14,402 nt of DNA from an uncultured Alphaproteobacteria bacterium. GTDB taxonomy: Bacteria > Pseudomonadota > Alphaproteobacteria > Caulobacterales > Caulobacteraceae. The notes under the pieces were generated by a model, which worked only from the letters and a program-made list of their open reading frames with translations, did no database searches and was not told where the DNA came from. The translations under genes and the position numbers were made by a program. The DNA is taken from assembly GCA_903928755.1 (NCBI GenBank), contig CAIYSH010000307.1:1-14402 (forward strand). The letters run 5' to 3'. Position 1 is the stretch's first letter, and the number at the start of each line of letters is the position of its first letter. Shown here piece after piece: positions 13,532-14,402 of this stretch.

Positions 13532-14402
13532 TGAGACCTGTTTTTGTAAATGTCGGCGAGCGGACCAATGTCACCGGCTCGGCCAAATTCCGTAAGCTGG
13601 TGGCCGAGGGCGATTATCCGAGCGCCCTGAGCGTCGCTCGCCAACAGGTGGATGCCGGTGCCTCGATCATCGACATCAACATGGACGAAGGCCTGCTGGA
13701 CTCGCAGAAGGCGATGACCACCTTCCTGAACCTGATCGCCGCAGAACCCGACATTGCCAGGGTGCCGGTCATGATCGATTCGTCCAAGTGGGCGGTCATT
13801 GAGGCCGGGCTGCAGTGTGTCCAGGGCAAGTCCATCGTCAATTCCATATCCATGAAGGAGGGGGAGGACACCTTCCGCAACCATGCCCGGGCCTGCCTGC
13901 GCTATGGCGCGGCCGTGGTGGTCATGGCCTTTGACGAACAGGGTCAGGCCGATACGGCCGCCCGCAAGATCGAGATCTGCACCCGGGCCTATCGCATCCT
14001 GGTGGACGAGGTCGGTTTCCCGCCAGAAGACATCATCTTCGACCCAAACATCTTCGCCGTGGCCACGGGTATTGAAGAGCACGACAATTATGCCGTCGAC
14101 TTCATCGAGGCGACCCGGGCCATCAAGCAGGCCCTGCCCCATGCGCGGGTGTCAGGGGGCGTGTCCAACGTCTCCTTCAGCTTCCGGGGCAATGAGCCGG
14201 TGCGCCGGGCCATTCACGGGGTCTTCCTCTATCATGCCATTGCGGCGGGCATGGACATGGGCATCGTCAACGCCGGCATGGTGGGCGTCTACGACGACCT
14301 GGAACCCGTGCTGCGCGAGCGGGTCGAGGACGTGGTGTTGAATCGCAGGACGGACGCCGGCGAGCGCCTGGTCGAGATCGCCGAGACCGCCAAGAGCGGA
14401 GC
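13531..14402 (+). CDS. metH: Methionine synthase, folate-binding (and downstream) modules (split MetH, part 2), partial
   Basis: Starts at ATG 13531, overlapping the previous stop by one base, and runs open off the right edge; 290 codons are visible. The opening MRPVFVNVGERTNVTGSAKF is the start of the pterin-binding (DHPS-like) barrel of MetH. DAGASIIDINMDEGLLDS, VPVMIDSSKWAVIE, KSIVNSISMKEGE, YGAAVVVMAFDEQGQADT, EDIIFDPNIFAVATGIEEH, SGGVSNVSFSFRGN and MDMGIVNAGMVGVYDDL all follow E. coli MetH residue for residue in long runs. The barrel binds 5-methyl-THF made by MetF. VLNRRTDAGERLVEIAET is the link towards the cobalamin-binding cap. The B12 and SAM-reactivation modules would lie beyond the window and cannot be confirmed. 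No separate Shine-Dalgarno is evident, so translation likely depends on reinitiation after the upstream stop. Confidence 0.95.
   Translation, partial: MRPVFVNVGERTNVTGSAKFRKLVAEGDYPSALSVARQQVDAGASIIDINMDEGLLDSQKAMTTFLNLIAAEPDIARVPVMIDSSKWAVIEAGLQCVQGKSIVNSISMKEGEDTFRNHARACLRYGAAVVVMAFDEQGQADTAARKIEICTRAYRILVDEVGFPPEDIIFDPNIFAVATGIEEHDNYAVDFIEATRAIKQALPHARVSGGVSNVSFSFRGNEPVRRAIHGVFLYHAIAAGMDMGIVNAGMVGVYDDLEPVLRERVEDVVLNRRTDAGERLVEIAETAKSG

Noticed and set aside
13520..13540. Frameshift or sequencing error splitting metH
   Set aside because: The break falls exactly at a domain linker with a proper ATG and a TGATG overlap, and similar split metH genes are, to my knowledge, usual in Caulobacter-type genomes. 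A one-base error cannot be fully excluded.
13288..14142. 284-codon open frame on the minus strand
   Set aside because: Antisense to the two metH genes, which match MetH throughout.
1..14402. CRISPR array, insertion sequence, tRNA/rRNA or phage-like block
   Set aside because: No regular repeats, transposase, integrase, cloverleaf or rRNA sequence was seen on either strand. Gene content is metabolic and compositionally even.

Overview
The window looks like a chromosomal segment of a high-GC alphaproteobacterium. Caulobacterales (Caulobacter or Phenylobacterium type) is the best guess. This rests on codon use, on the pairing of a CAU-1-like B3 metallo-beta-lactamase with methionine genes, on the methionine synthase split into two genes, and on many ATGA gene overlaps. 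The taxonomic call is inference. No mobile element, tRNA, rRNA or CRISPR array was seen.

Left part (1-5046): the tail of an Lrp/AsnC-type ligand-binding (RAM) domain protein (1-214) and an exported TraB/GumN-like protein (415-1389). Facing these on the minus strand are an MFS exporter (1645-2877), an unrecognised lipoprotein (2942-3787) and a Tas-like aldo/keto reductase (3919-4935). A strong 14-bp-stem hairpin (3872-3903) separates the reductase from the lipoprotein gene.

Middle (5047-9608): a class III omega-amino acid:pyruvate aminotransferase (5099-6424) converges on a small secreted protein with a zincin-like HEMIH motif (6437-7093). Next come an adenylosuccinate lyase of the Escherichia coli (long) type (7184-8563, minus) and a divergently transcribed D-2-hydroxyacid/glyoxylate reductase (8679-9608).

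Right part (9609-14402): this is the most coherent block, a tightly packed methionine/one-carbon operon. It runs from an ArsR-type HTH fused to a SAM-dependent methyltransferase domain, to metF, a subclass B3 metallo-beta-lactamase-like gene, the homocysteine-binding half of MetH, and the folate-binding half of MetH (continuing past the window). Every junction is an ATGA or TGATG overlap. The promoter region carries a TTGACA -35 element and a perfect 20-bp palindrome (9703-9722). The palindrome covers the spacer and -10 region and ends 5 bases before the start codon. There is no Shine-Dalgarno sequence, so the first gene is probably read from a leaderless mRNA and repressed by its own ArsR-type product. 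MetF makes 5-methyl-THF, and split MetH uses it to methylate homocysteine. The regulator plausibly senses S-adenosylhomocysteine, SAM or a related metabolite (inference, by analogy with SahR-type ArsR regulators of methionine metabolism).

I found no clearly undescribed large system. The best leads are the regulator/operator architecture, the beta-lactamase gene translationally locked into a methionine operon, and the small HEMIH protein.
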